Source: Pseudoflavonifractor gallinarum (GTDB taxonomy: Bacteria > Bacillota > Clostridia > Oscillospirales > Oscillospiraceae). Taken from it: 64,000 bases of DNA. Below, piece after piece: positions 8,592-17,900 of this stretch; the first letter of the stretch is position 1; each line of letters opens with the position of its first letter. The notes beneath the pieces are model-generated. The model had not been told where the DNA came from, made no database searches, and saw only the letters and a list, made by a program, of their open reading frames with translations. The stretch is from contig NZ_JADCKF010000001.1 of NCBI RefSeq assembly GCF_014982855.1, forward strand, positions 1 to 64,000. The letters run 5' to 3'. The translations under genes were made by a program, and so were the position numbers.

Positions 8592-9305
8592 ATGGAATTC
8601 CATGCCAACGAAGGAAAAAGCGTCACCATCCAGGCCATGGGCAAGACCTGGGCCCGCCATGCCATCGCCACCCATTTTGTCACGGTGGGAGAGAGCTATA
8701 TCGACCTGATGGAGCGGTATGTCAAGCCCGTCTATCAGGAGGGGGACATCCTCTCCATGAGCGAAAAGGTCATTGCCATCTGCCAGAAGCGGGTGGTCAC
8801 CGAGGAGGAGCTCAAGCCCGGCTTCTGGGCCAAAGTGCTCTCCCGCTTCGTCCATCAGACCTCCGCCGGCCCCGGCATGGGTCTGCCCATCAAGATGCAG
8901 TTTGCCATCAATGTCTGCGGTCTGCCCAAGATCCTGTGGGCCGCGTTCCGGGCCGCCATCGATAAGCTCCGCGGTGTCCGGGGCACCTTCTACCGGATCG
9001 CCGGTCTGGAGGTCTCCGGTCTGGACGGCTTTTACGGCGAGGACATCCCTGAGTATGAACATATGGGCGTGCGCATCCCCGAAAATCCCGCCGGGGTCTG
9101 CGACGAGATCTTTGAAAAGACCGGTATCCTCTCCATGATCGTGGACGCCAACGACCTCAACGTGGAGATGCTGGGCCACTGCTCCCAGCTCAAGGAGAGC
9201 GATGAAGCTCTGCTGGACCTGATCCGGGACAATCCCGCCGGCCAGGACCGCCAGCTGACCCCCTTCGTCCTCATCCGTCCCCTTCCGGAGGAGCAGGCTA
9301 AATAA
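8592..9305 (+). CDS. coenzyme F420-0:L-glutamate ligase-like protein (CofE family)
   Basis: The 237-residue protein resembles CofE (F420-0 gamma-glutamyl ligase), for example in the GDILSMSEKVIAICQKRVV segment, which matches the conserved early strand-loop-helix of that family. In F420-producing organisms CofE adds glutamate to F420-0 using GTP. Homologues are frequent in Firmicutes not known to make F420, where the substrate is unknown. No other F420 gene is visible here. The frame can be extended upstream to a GTG, but the ATG at 8592 has an AGAGGA ribosome binding site. The gene is monocistronic and bounded by terminators. Confidence 0.7.
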   Translation: MEFHANEGKSVTIQAMGKTWARHAIATHFVTVGESYIDLMERYVKPVYQEGDILSMSEKVIAICQKRVVTEEELKPGFWAKVLSRFVHQTSAGPGMGLPIKMQFAINVCGLPKILWAAFRAAIDKLRGVRGTFYRIAGLEVSGLDGFYGEDIPEYEHMGVRIPENPAGVCDEIFEKTGILSMIVDANDLNVEMLGHCSQLKESDEALLDLIRDNPAGQDRQLTPFVLIRPLPEEQAK

Positions 9306-9311
9306 ATACAA

Positions 9312-9362
9312 GATCCCGCCTGAGATAGGAGCTACGCCTCCTATCTGGCGGGGTCTTTTTTC
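9312..9362 (+). terminator. intrinsic terminator after the CofE-like gene
   Basis: A long hairpin (GATCCCGCC paired with GGCGGGGTC, extended by GATAGGAG/CTCCTATC) is followed by seven T residues. Confidence 0.9.
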
Positions 9363-9402
9363 TTACACATGTTCACCTTATCAAAAGCAGTTCCACCCCC
9401 AA

Positions 9403-9678
9403 CTATTCAAACTCCTCATGTCTGCGTGTCGGAAGGCCATGGTCAAAAAAGATTCCTATAATTTCTTCTATCCTACGAAAACAAGTCGGATCATCTATAT
9501 CCATATTTTCAAGAACTTGTCGGATCTCTTCCAGTGCGTGAACCGCCCTATTGCAGCCTAAGTGGTATATCACTCGCTCTCTCGCTTCCTGGCCCATCCA
9601 TTTTAATACCAGCTGACCAACGGCCTGTTCTGCTAACACTAATGGTATGATATTTTCTTCGTTCCCCTGCTCACACAT
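9403..9678 (-). CDS. small hypothetical protein
   Basis: The 91-residue soluble, acidic protein is rich in predicted helix, and I do not recognise it. The ATG at 9678 is chosen because a GAGGTGA ribosome binding site lies six bases upstream; the frame itself extends a little further. Its base composition is clearly more AT-rich than the neighbouring housekeeping genes. It is divergent from the HTH regulator at 9767, with repeated operator-like sequences between them. This suggests that the regulator controls it, or that the pair forms a small acquired module. A toxin or phage remnant cannot be excluded. Confidence 0.55.
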   Translation of the reverse strand: MCEQGNEENIIPLVLAEQAVGQLVLKWMGQEARERVIYHLGCNRAVHALEEIRQVLENMDIDDPTCFRRIEEIIGIFFDHGLPTRRHEEFE

Positions 9679-9703
9679 TGAAATCACCTCTTTTACCGCA
9701 TTA

Positions 9704-9760
9704 TAGGTCAAAATCACCCTAATTTCAATAGGTCAATTCACCCATAATAAGCTTGGGTGA
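9704..9760. promoter_or_regulatory. operator cluster between divergent small genes
   Basis: Two near-identical direct repeats, TAGGTCAAAATCACCC (9704-9719) and TAGGTCAATTCACCC (9729-9743), start 25 bp apart. The second is also the left arm of an inverted repeat, TCACCC (9738-9743) with GGGTGA (9755-9760). The right arm overlaps the ribosome binding site of the HTH gene. The arrangement fits autoregulation by that HTH protein. Confidence 0.55.
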
Positions 9761-9766
9761 TGTACC

Positions 9767-9991
9767 ATGTCCCGACTGAAAGAACTCCGCAAAAAGCGGG
9801 GATATACCCAGATCAAAATGTACCATCTGACCGGTATTGACCAGAGCGACTATTCTAAACTGGAAAATGGCCACCGATATTTTACCTTTGAACAGTGCCG
9901 CCGACTGGCCTTGGCATTGGATACCAGTATGGACTACCTGGCCGGTCTCACCGATGTGGAGGCTCCCTATCCCCGCACAAAAGAATCCTAA
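9767..9991 (+). CDS. small Xre/Cro-CI family helix-turn-helix regulator
   Basis: The 74-residue protein is almost entirely one HTH_3 domain (MSRLKELRKKRGYTQIKM then DQSDYSKLENGHRYFTFEQCRRLALALD). Such single-domain proteins bind short repeated operators as dimers. The GGTGA ribosome binding site overlaps an inverted repeat, so it probably represses itself and perhaps the divergent small gene. The family also includes antitoxins and phage-type repressors, but nothing here decides between these roles. A strong terminator follows directly after the stop. Confidence 0.85.
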   Translation: MSRLKELRKKRGYTQIKMYHLTGIDQSDYSKLENGHRYFTFEQCRRLALALDTSMDYLAGLTDVEAPYPRTKES

Positions 9992-10024
9992 AAAGCCCTG
10001 GCCGCTCTGGCCAGGGCTTTTTTA
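9992..10024 (+). terminator. intrinsic terminator (probably bidirectional)
   Basis: GCCCTGGCC and GGCCAGGGC arms (9995-10003 and 10009-10017) are flanked by A and T runs, so the structure could stop both the HTH gene and the convergent Ca-ATPase gene. Confidence 0.88.
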
Positions 10025-10059
10025 TGTTTCAGCAAAAGAAAGGCTTGGCTCGGGGCGGC

Positions 10060-12708
10060 TTATCCCTTCCTCACCAGCACTTTCTCCTCCTTGGGCTTTT
10101 TCCCCTCACCTCTTTTTCTCCGCCGCAGGGCCTTGGTCAGCTCGCATACCACCAGAGGGGTCAGGGCCAGGGCCAGGACCGCAGACCACTCCGTCACCCC
10201 CAGGGGCACGGTCTTGAAAATCATCTGAAGGGGCGGCATACACAATACCGCCAGCTGCATCAGCGCCCCCACCAGAAAGGCCTTATTCATGGAGGGATTG
10301 GAGAACAGGCCGATGTGAAACAGGGACTCGGTCTCACTGCGCACATCAAAGGCATGGAAGAGCTGGCAGAAGGTCAGCGTGGCGAAAGCCATGGTATTGG
10401 CGGTGGCCGACGCCGTCAGCGGGTCGGAGAGCACATACTCCCCCAGGAAATAGGCTGTCAGGGTGAGCAATCCCACCATGGCCCCCTGCCAGGCCAGGCG
10501 GAAGGAAAAGGCCCGGTCAAAGAGGGAGGCATGGGCATCCCGGGGCTTGCGGTCCATCATCCCCTCCTCCACCGGCTCTACCCCCAGCGCCAGAGCGGGC
10601 AGGGCGTCGGTCACCAGATTGAGCCACAGGAGCTGCACCGGCAGCAGAGGCATCTGCCGGAACTGAAAGAGAGTGGCCAGAAAAATGGTCAGGATCTCTC
10701 CAATGTTGCAGGAGAGCAGGTAGTAGATGGCCTTCTTGATGTTGGCGTAGATCCCCCGCCCCTCTTCCACCGCCGCCACAATGGTGGCAAAGTTGTCGTC
10801 TGTGAGGATCATGTCCGCCGCGCCCTTGGCCACGTCGGTCCCGGTCACCCCCATGGCACAGCCGATGTCAGCTGCCTTGAGAGCCGGGGCGTCGTTGACG
10901 CCGTCCCCGGTCATGGCCACCACCTTCCCCCGCTTCTGCCAGGCCTTGACGATGCGCATTTTGTGCTCCGGGGAGACCCGGGCAAAGACCGAAAACTGTT
11001 CCACATCGGATTCCAGCATCTCCTGGGGCATAAAATCCAGGTCCTCTCCCGTCAGGGCCAGATCCCCCGGCTGGAAGATGTCCAGCTCTTTGGCCACCGC
11101 CACGGCGGTGAGCTTGTGGTCCCCGGTGATCATGACCGGCCGGATGCCCGCGCGGTAGCAGCGGCCCACCGCCTCTTTCACCTCGGCACGGGGTGGGTCC
11201 ATCATCCCCGCCAGCCCCACAAAGGTCAATCCCTGTTCCAGTACCGCGCTGGAGCACTCCCGAGGCATCAGTTCCAGATCCCGGTAGGCCAGTCCCAGCA
11301 CCCGCAGGGCCCGCCGGGCCATTCCCTCGTTGGCCGAGAGGATGCGCTGCTTCTCTTCGCCCCCGATCCTGCACCGCCGCAGCAGTACATCGGGCGCGCC
11401 CTTCACCAGTACCCGGAAGCCCCCCTCCGGCCGAGCATGCACGGTACTCATCAGCTTCCGCTCCGAGTCAAAGGGGACCTCCCCCCGGCGCGGCCGGGTC
11501 TCTTCCCACACATTTTTGTTCACGCCCTCCACCAGGGCCAGCTCCACCAGGGCGATCTCTGTGGGGTCGCCGGTATATACCGCCTCCCCCCGGCTGCCGC
11601 GCTCCACGTGGACGTCGCTGCACAGCGCCCCGATCTCCAGCGCCAGCTTTCGCTGCCCCGGGCGTAAGGTCCACAGATCCACCACTTTCATCCGATTCTG
11701 GGTCAGGGTGCCCGTCTTGTCGGAGCAGATGACCCCGGCGCACCCCAGGGTCTCCACTGCCGGCAGACGCTTGACGATGGCATGGCGGTTCACCATCCGC
11801 TGCACGCCCATGGCCAGAACAATGGTTACAATGGCGGGCAACCCCTCCGGAATGGCCGCCACGGCCAGAGATACCGCCGTCATAAACATCTCAAAGACCG
11901 GCTTGTGAAAGAGGAGACCCACCCCAAACATGACGCCGCACACGCAAAGGCACACAAAGGAGAGGGTCCCCGAGACCTCGGCCATTTTTTTCTGCAACGG
12001 GGTCTCCCCCCGCTCCTGGAGGAGCAGCATCCCCGCGATGCGGCCCACCTCACTGTCCATCCCGGTGGCGGTCACGGCGCACAGGGCATGTCCCGCCGTT
12101 ACCACCGTGGCCCCCACCACCATGTTGCTCCGGTCGGCCAGAGGGGTATCCTCCCCCAGCACCTCCCCGGCGCCTTTGGAGACCGGGACCGACTCCCCCG
12201 TCATGGCGCTCTCGTCACAGCGCAAGGCCGTGCTCTCCAGGATACGCCCGTCCGCCGGGACCAGATCCCCGGCCTCCAGCACCACCAGATCTCCCGGGAC
12301 CAACTCCTCCGCCGGGACCAGCACCACCGTGCCCTCCCGGATTACCTTGGCCTTGGGGGCCGACATCCGGCGCAGGGCCTCCAGGGCACGCTGCGCTCCG
12401 TCCTCCTGAGAAATCGAGATGGCGGCGTTTACCACCACGATCAGCAAAATAATGGCGGCATCCAGCCAGTCCTCTCCGCCGCTCACCAAAAGGGAGAGCC
12501 CGGCCGCACCCAGCAGCACCAGGATCATGGGGTCCCGGAGCTGGTCCAGCAGGCGCAGGGCCATGCTCCGTCGCTTTCCCTGCTCCAGGGTATTGGGGCC
12601 GTACCGCTCCAGCCGCTGTGCCGCCTCCTGCCGGGTCAACCCCTTCTGTCCGTCGGTTCCCAGGCCGTCCAGGACCTCCCGGACACTTTGACTGTGCCAT
12701 CCGCTCAT
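10060..12708 (-). CDS. P-type calcium-transporting ATPase (P2A/PMR1-like)
   Basis: The 882-residue cation pump has all family elements in order: an N-terminal cation-ATPase domain, the PEGLPAIVTIVLAMG segment of helix M4 (ion site), the phosphorylation motif DKTGTLTQN, the ATP-binding domain, the TGDGVNDAPALK hinge motif, and a C-terminal set of membrane helices. It resembles bacterial SERCA/PMR1-type Ca2+ exporters, although Mn2+ or other cation transport is possible. The start at 12708 follows a GGAGGA ribosome binding site, and 19 further upstream residues in the open frame are not used. It stands alone between two terminators. Confidence 0.93.
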   Translation of the reverse strand: MSGWHSQSVREVLDGLGTDGQKGLTRQEAAQRLERYGPNTLEQGKRRSMALRLLDQLRDPMILVLLGAAGLSLLVSGGEDWLDAAIILLIVVVNAAISISQEDGAQRALEALRRMSAPKAKVIREGTVVLVPAEELVPGDLVVLEAGDLVPADGRILESTALRCDESAMTGESVPVSKGAGEVLGEDTPLADRSNMVVGATVVTAGHALCAVTATGMDSEVGRIAGMLLLQERGETPLQKKMAEVSGTLSFVCLCVCGVMFGVGLLFHKPVFEMFMTAVSLAVAAIPEGLPAIVTIVLAMGVQRMVNRHAIVKRLPAVETLGCAGVICSDKTGTLTQNRMKVVDLWTLRPGQRKLALEIGALCSDVHVERGSRGEAVYTGDPTEIALVELALVEGVNKNVWEETRPRRGEVPFDSERKLMSTVHARPEGGFRVLVKGAPDVLLRRCRIGGEEKQRILSANEGMARRALRVLGLAYRDLELMPRECSSAVLEQGLTFVGLAGMMDPPRAEVKEAVGRCYRAGIRPVMITGDHKLTAVAVAKELDIFQPGDLALTGEDLDFMPQEMLESDVEQFSVFARVSPEHKMRIVKAWQKRGKVVAMTGDGVNDAPALKAADIGCAMGVTGTDVAKGAADMILTDDNFATIVAAVEEGRGIYANIKKAIYYLLSCNIGEILTIFLATLFQFRQMPLLPVQLLWLNLVTDALPALALGVEPVEEGMMDRKPRDAHASLFDRAFSFRLAWQGAMVGLLTLTAYFLGEYVLSDPLTASATANTMAFATLTFCQLFHAFDVRSETESLFHIGLFSNPSMNKAFLVGALMQLAVLCMPPLQMIFKTVPLGVTEWSAVLALALTPLVVCELTKALRRRKRGEGKKPKEEKVLVRKG

Positions 12709-12769
12709 GATTTCCTCCGCTCCTTTGCACGTCCACTTTTTTCCAGTACTCTGGACTATAACCATACCC

Positions 12770-12781
12770 GGGACGTAAGTC
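12770..12781. promoter_or_regulatory. palindrome upstream of the Ca-ATPase gene
   Basis: GGACGTAAGTCC (4-bp arms around GTAA) lies between a minus-strand TTGCAA and TATGGT that may be the -35 and -10 of the ATPase promoter (18-nt spacer). It is a candidate operator; the evidence is weak. Confidence 0.3.
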
Positions 12782-12809
12782 CGATTGCAAGGGAATCCTG
12801 GCGCAAGGC

Positions 12810-12852
12810 AAAAAAACTCCGCGGGAGAGATGTAAGATCTCTCCCGCGGAGT
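12810..12852 (-). terminator. intrinsic terminator of the foldase/response-regulator unit
   Basis: Arms of 16 bp (12816-12831 and 12837-12852) surround the loop GTAAG, followed by seven T on the minus strand. The hairpin begins at the last base of the response regulator stop codon. Confidence 0.9.
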
Positions 12853-13589
12853 CAGGATTCAGATGATTTCAAGCCGGTCCGGCGCTCGATCTCCCGGGCC
12901 ACCGCCCGGAGAAAGGCCCGGTTGGAGGGGCGGGTATCGCTCTTCACGATGCGCTGATAGGAAGCCGCTCCCTTCTGGTGGAGCTGGTGGACCAGATCGC
13001 GGATATTTTTGTCCACGCTCTGATAGGTGCCTCCACTCTCCCGGATGGCCGCATAGTAGAGCTCCTTCATGAGCCGCTCTCCAATATGACCGGCCAGACA
13101 TTCGGCCGCCAGCGCGGCGCAGAGACTGCCCTTCCACTCACTCTGCGCCCCCATTTCCGCGAGGATCTCCCAGGCCTGGCCCCGGAGAACGGGCTCCTGC
13201 TGGGGAATGCGGCAGATCAAAAGATCCACCAGGTTCCCCAGCTCACTCAAATTGACCGGTTTCCGCAGATAAAAGTCCACTCCCATGGACAATACCTGGT
13301 CCACAATGAGCTCACTGCCCACCTTGGAGAGGACCAGGATGCGGGGCCGCACCGGAGGCGGGTCCCGCTCCAGTTCCCGCAGAAGGGAGATCCCGCTGCA
13401 CTGGGGCATGATGAGATCCAGCAGCACCAGCTGCGGCTGCCAGTCCCGGATCAGGCGCATCCCTTCCTCCCCGTCGGCGGCAGACCAGGGACACAGCTCC
13501 AGTTCGGGCCGGGTCCTCACCCAGTCCTCCAGCAGCATGCGGGTGGCGCGGTCATCTTCCACCACCAGCGTGCGCACCCGCGTCTCCAT
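12852..13589 (-). CDS. response regulator with Spo0A-like C-terminal domain
   Basis: The 245-residue protein has a receiver domain (acidic pocket E11-D12-D13, likely phosphorylated D58 in LLDLIMP, conserved lysine in YLRKPV). A C-terminal domain follows that resembles the DNA-binding domain of sporulation master regulator Spo0A (MKELYYAAIRESGGTYQSVDKNIRDLVHQ). It is slightly shorter than typical Spo0A. Whether it is the true Spo0A or a paralogue cannot be decided here. It lies 84 bp downstream of the PrsA-like gene, so it may be read from the same promoter. The start has a GGAGGAGAG ribosome binding site. Confidence 0.85.
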   Translation of the reverse strand: METRVRTLVVEDDRATRMLLEDWVRTRPELELCPWSAADGEEGMRLIRDWQPQLVLLDLIMPQCSGISLLRELERDPPPVRPRILVLSKVGSELIVDQVLSMGVDFYLRKPVNLSELGNLVDLLICRIPQQEPVLRGQAWEILAEMGAQSEWKGSLCAALAAECLAGHIGERLMKELYYAAIRESGGTYQSVDKNIRDLVHQLHQKGAASYQRIVKSDTRPSNRAFLRAVAREIERRTGLKSSES

Positions 13590-13673
13590 GGTCTCTCCTC
13601 CTGTTCCTCCTCCGGCTCCCCAGGGGGACGCCGCCGCGCTCGGCCGGCGGCGGGCGGTTCGGTCTCCCCCTGC

Positions 13674-14894
13674 TTAGGGCTGGGCCGACGCGCTGGGCGC
13701 AGGACTGGCCGTGGGCTCCGGCGCGGCACTTCCGGTGGGCGCGGGGCTGGCGGTGGCCTGCTGGTTGGCCTCTACCTGGGCCTGGATTTCCTGCGCATGG
13801 GCGGTCAGCTTTGTGTAGTAATCCTTGGGATCGATGCTCTCATAGGCGTCGGTCAGTTCCACCTGGACATCCTGCATCCACTCCTCCGTCAGCTGGCTGA
13901 AGCGGTACTGGGGATAGGAGGCCCGGGTCTCGTCGGTATCGGCATCCAACCGCAGGATGATGTGGTAGCCGAACTCGCTCTTGACCGGATCGCTGATCTC
14001 TCCCACGTCCAGCGCCAGGGCAGCCGTCTCAAACTCCTGCACCATCTGGCCGGGCGTAGCGGTGTACCCGTCAGGAGAGTAGAGGTTGCCGTCGGCATCC
14101 CGTCCGTCGTCGCTGCGGGCGTTCATCTTCTCGTCAAAGAGGGCCTGAGGGTCGGACGCGGCCCGGATCTCGGCCGTCAGGGCGTCGGCCTCGGCCTTTA
14201 CCTGGGCCTCTTCGGCCTCAGAAAAGGCGGTGTAGGTGCCGTCCTCGTTCTCATGCCGGGTGGAGAGGAGAATGTGCTTGACCCGGTAGATTCCCTCCTC
14301 TTCCAGATAGGCATCCATGTCCTCGTCGGTGGGGACCAGGGGGCCGCCCTCCTCACTCAGCTTCTCATAGAGATTCTGGACCAGATAGCTGCTCTGCTCC
14401 ATAAAGCTGCGGAAGCCATCCTGGGAAATGCCCTGGGCGTCCACTGCCATCTGGAGGGTGCCGCCCTGTTCCTTCAGGCTCTCCTCCAGCTGCTCAAACT
14501 GGGTATCCAGCTCACTCTTCTGCTCGTCCGTGACCGTGACGCCGTACTCCTTGGCCTTGCTCTCGATGACCGAGTAGTATTTCACCAGCTGAAGGGCATC
14601 CTCCTTCACATACTGGGAGAGGGTCTTTCCATCGCTGATCTCCTGTTCCCAGGCATCCTCTCCGGAGAGGGCCCCCAGCTGCTCCATATAGCCGATGTCC
14701 TGTCCCAGCTGGAAGAAGTACTCCTCCGCCGTCACCGGCTGGCCATCCACCTTGAGCAAAACAGCATCCCGCGCGATCCCGGTCAGCTGGTAGGTCACAT
14801 CATCGGCCGCAGGCTTGCTCTCACAGCCAGCAAGGGCGCCGGTCAGCACCGCGCCGGCCAGGAACACGCCCAGCCCTCGTTTCATTCGATCCAT
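13674..14894 (-). CDS. PrsA/SurA-like peptidylprolyl isomerase lipoprotein
   Basis: The 406-residue protein begins with a lipoprotein signal (hydrophobic run ending LAGC, cysteine near residue 24). It has a SurA_N-like chaperone region, then a parvulin-type rotamase domain in the second half (VKHILLSTRHE through SEFGYHIILRLDAD). A low-complexity Ala/Pro/Ser/Thr tail closes the protein. It should act outside the membrane in folding secreted proteins. The AAGGAGG ribosome binding site supports the start. It has its own promoter just downstream of mfd. Confidence 0.88.
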   Translation of the reverse strand: MDRMKRGLGVFLAGAVLTGALAGCESKPAADDVTYQLTGIARDAVLLKVDGQPVTAEEYFFQLGQDIGYMEQLGALSGEDAWEQEISDGKTLSQYVKEDALQLVKYYSVIESKAKEYGVTVTDEQKSELDTQFEQLEESLKEQGGTLQMAVDAQGISQDGFRSFMEQSSYLVQNLYEKLSEEGGPLVPTDEDMDAYLEEEGIYRVKHILLSTRHENEDGTYTAFSEAEEAQVKAEADALTAEIRAASDPQALFDEKMNARSDDGRDADGNLYSPDGYTATPGQMVQEFETAALALDVGEISDPVKSEFGYHIILRLDADTDETRASYPQYRFSQLTEEWMQDVQVELTDAYESIDPKDYYTKLTAHAQEIQAQVEANQQATASPAPTGSAAPEPTASPAPSASAQP

Positions 14895-14922
14895 GGATAT
14901 CCTCCTTTTATTTGCTTGTTAC

Positions 14923-14951
14923 ACTATACCACCGATGTCCGTCGAGCACAA
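14923..14951 (-). promoter_or_regulatory. promoter of the PrsA-like gene
   Basis: Minus-strand TTGTGC (14946-14951), 17-nt spacer and TATAGT (14923-14928) end 28 bp upstream of the start codon. Confidence 0.7.
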
Positions 14952-14975
14952 CCGGAAAAGGGCACGCCCGCTCCG

Positions 14976-17900
14976 TCACTCCGCCACGGCAGGGGCGGTG
15001 GCGGAGTAGTCCTCCACCAGCTTTCGGCTCCACTTGAGGGCGTCCTCTCCCTTTTTCAGGCGCAGGGCGATGCAGGGCCGCTCCCCGGGCACCACCACCA
15101 GCCGCCCCTGGTATTTCCGCTCGGCGCAGAGAGTGGAGATCCGCTCCAGCCGGAAGTCGCTGAGGTAAAAATGGAGGTTGGTCCCCTTCTGATTGATCTC
15201 CAAAATGCCGTTTCGGGCGGCGTCGGCACGCATGAGGGCCACGGCGATGAGGTTGTTCACCGTCCGCGGGGGATCGCCGTAGCGGTCGATGAGCTCGTCG
15301 GTCAGATCGTCGGCATCCTCCTCGCTGCGGATGGCGGCAATGCGCCGGTAGAGGTCCATCCGCTGCTCAGGACTGGGCACATACCGGTCGGGGATGGAGG
15401 CCGCCACCGTGAGGTCGGCGGAGCACTCGGTGTTGCGGGGCACGGGCTCTCCCCGCTCCTCCAGCACCGCCTCCTCCAGGAGCTTGAGGTAGAGATCGTA
15501 GCCTACGCTGAGCATGAAGCCGCTCTGCTCGGGGCCCAGCACGTTGCCCGCGCCCCGGATCTCCAAATCCCGCATGGCGATCTTGAAGCCCGAGCCGAAC
15601 TCCGCAAACTCCCGGATGGCGCCCAGCCGTTTGGAGGCCACCTCGCTGAGCACCTTTCCCTTCCGGAAGGTCAGATAGGCATAGGCCCGGCGGCTGGAGC
15701 GGCCCACCCGGCCGCGGATCTGGTGGAGCTGGGCCAGGCCCATGTGGTCGGCGTCCTCAATGATGAGGGTGTTGGCATTGGCGATGTCGATGCCGGTCTC
15801 AATGATGGTGGTGCACACCAGGATATCCACCTCGCCGTCGCTCATGCGCTTCATGACGTCGTTGAGCTCCTCCTGGGACATCTTGCCGTGGGCCACCCCC
15901 ACGGACACCTCGCCTCCCAGCATCTCCTTGATACGGGCGGCCGTGCGGGTGATGGTCTCCACCCGGTTGTGGAGGTAGTAGATCTGGCCGCCCCGCTCCA
16001 GCTCCCGGCGCATGGCGTCGGCCAGGACTCCCCAGTCGTGCTCCAGCACATAGGTCTGCACCGGCTGCCGGTCCATGGGGGGCTGCTCCAGGGTGGACAT
16101 ATCCCGGATGCCCGAGAGGGCCATATTGAGGGTCCGGGGAATGGGCGTGGCCGACAGGGTGAGCACATCCACCTGCTTGGAGATCTCCTTGAGCCGCTCC
16201 TTGTGGGCCACGCCGAAGCGCTGCTCCTCGTCGATGACCAGGAGCCCCAGGTCCTTGAACTTCACATCCTTCTGAAAGAGCCGGTGGGTTCCGATGAGCA
16301 GGTCCACGCCCCCCTGCTCCACCCGGCGCAATGTCTCCTTCATCTGGGCGCTGGTGCGGAAGCGGGAGACCACGTCGATGTCCACCGGATACCGGGCAAA
16401 GCGCTGCTTGGCGGAGAGGAAGTGCTGCCGGGCCAGAACGGTGGTGGGCACCAGGATGGCCGCCTGCTTGCCGTCCAGCACACACTTCATGATGGCCCGG
16501 AAGGCCACCTCCGTCTTGCCGTAGCCCACGTCGCCGCAGAGCAGACGGTCCATGGGCCGGGCCGTCTCCATGTCCCGCTTGATCTCCTCGATGCAGCGGA
16601 GCTGGTCGTCGGTCTCAGCGTACTCAAACTGCTCCTCAAATTCCCGCATCCACTCGGAGTCGGGAGAAAAGGCATAGCCCGGCTGGCGCTGCCGCTCGGC
16701 ATAGAGCTGGATGAGGCCCTTGGCCAGGTCCTTGACCGCCTTTTTCGCCCGGGTCTTGGCCTTTTCCCAGTCGGTCCCTCCCAGCTTGGAGAGTTTTTTC
16801 TTCTCCTGGGCGTCCTCGCCGCCTCCAATGTATTTGCTCACCAGGTCCAGCTGGGTGGCAGGAACATAGAGTACATCGGCCCCGGCATAGGCGATCTTGA
16901 TGTAGTCCTTCTCCACCCCGTCCACCTGCATCTTGACCATCTCCTGATAGCGGCCCACCCCGTGGTGTTCGTGGACCACCAGGTCACCGGGAGAGAGATC
17001 GGCATAGGAGCTGAGCTTGGCCCGATTGGTGACTGCCTTGGCCCGGGCCTTCTTGACGGGGGCCGCGCTCCCCTCGGTGAGGATGGCAAAGCGGGCCTCC
17101 GGGAATTCCAGGCCCGCCGACAATCCGCCCACGGCGATGGTGGCCTTTCCCGACTCGGGCAGAGCATGGAGGGCATAGTCCACCGCAGGCCGGAGCCCCT
17201 GCTCCCGCAGGAGGGCCTGGAGGTTGTCGGCCCGCTGCTGGCTGGAGACCAGCACCACCGCCCGGTATCCCTCGTCCAGATAGTGGGAGAGGTCGGAGAC
17301 CGCCGTCTCCAGGCTGGTCCCGTAGGAGGGGAGCTGCTTGGCCAGCAGGTTCAGGAGGGTGCGGGGCTTCATGGGGTACTGCCCCGTGGCGAAGGAGTCC
17401 AGATAGGCCACCGGCCAGTCGGACAGGCGGGCATAGAGCTCCTCCAGGGTGCGGGTAAAGCGGGCGCACTCCCCGGCCAGGGTGCCGTTTTCCAGCAGGG
17501 CATTTGTGTCCTCCCCCATCTGCCAGAGGTAGTTTTTCCCCCGCTCGACCACCCGGGGGCTCTCGCTGAAGAGCACCACCGCGTCCTCGGGCAGGTAGTC
17601 GGCGGCGGTGGCCATCTCCGGATAGACCAGGGCCAGATACCGGTCCAGGGCCGGGAAGGAGGTCTCCTGGGTCAGCCGCTCCAGATCCTCCTCCAGATTC
17701 TGAAGGAGGGCGGCCTGGTCCCCCTTCCGGCGGCGGACCTGGGAGAGCAGCCCGGTCAGGCGCTCCTTCAGTCCCTCCGCCCCGCCGGGGGAGAGCTGGG
17801 GCAGCACCTCGGCCGCCGGGAGGAAGCAGGCCTCCTCACAGTTTTCCGTGCGGCGCTGGGTGTTGACGTCAAAATAGCCCATGGAGTCGGCCTCGTCGCC

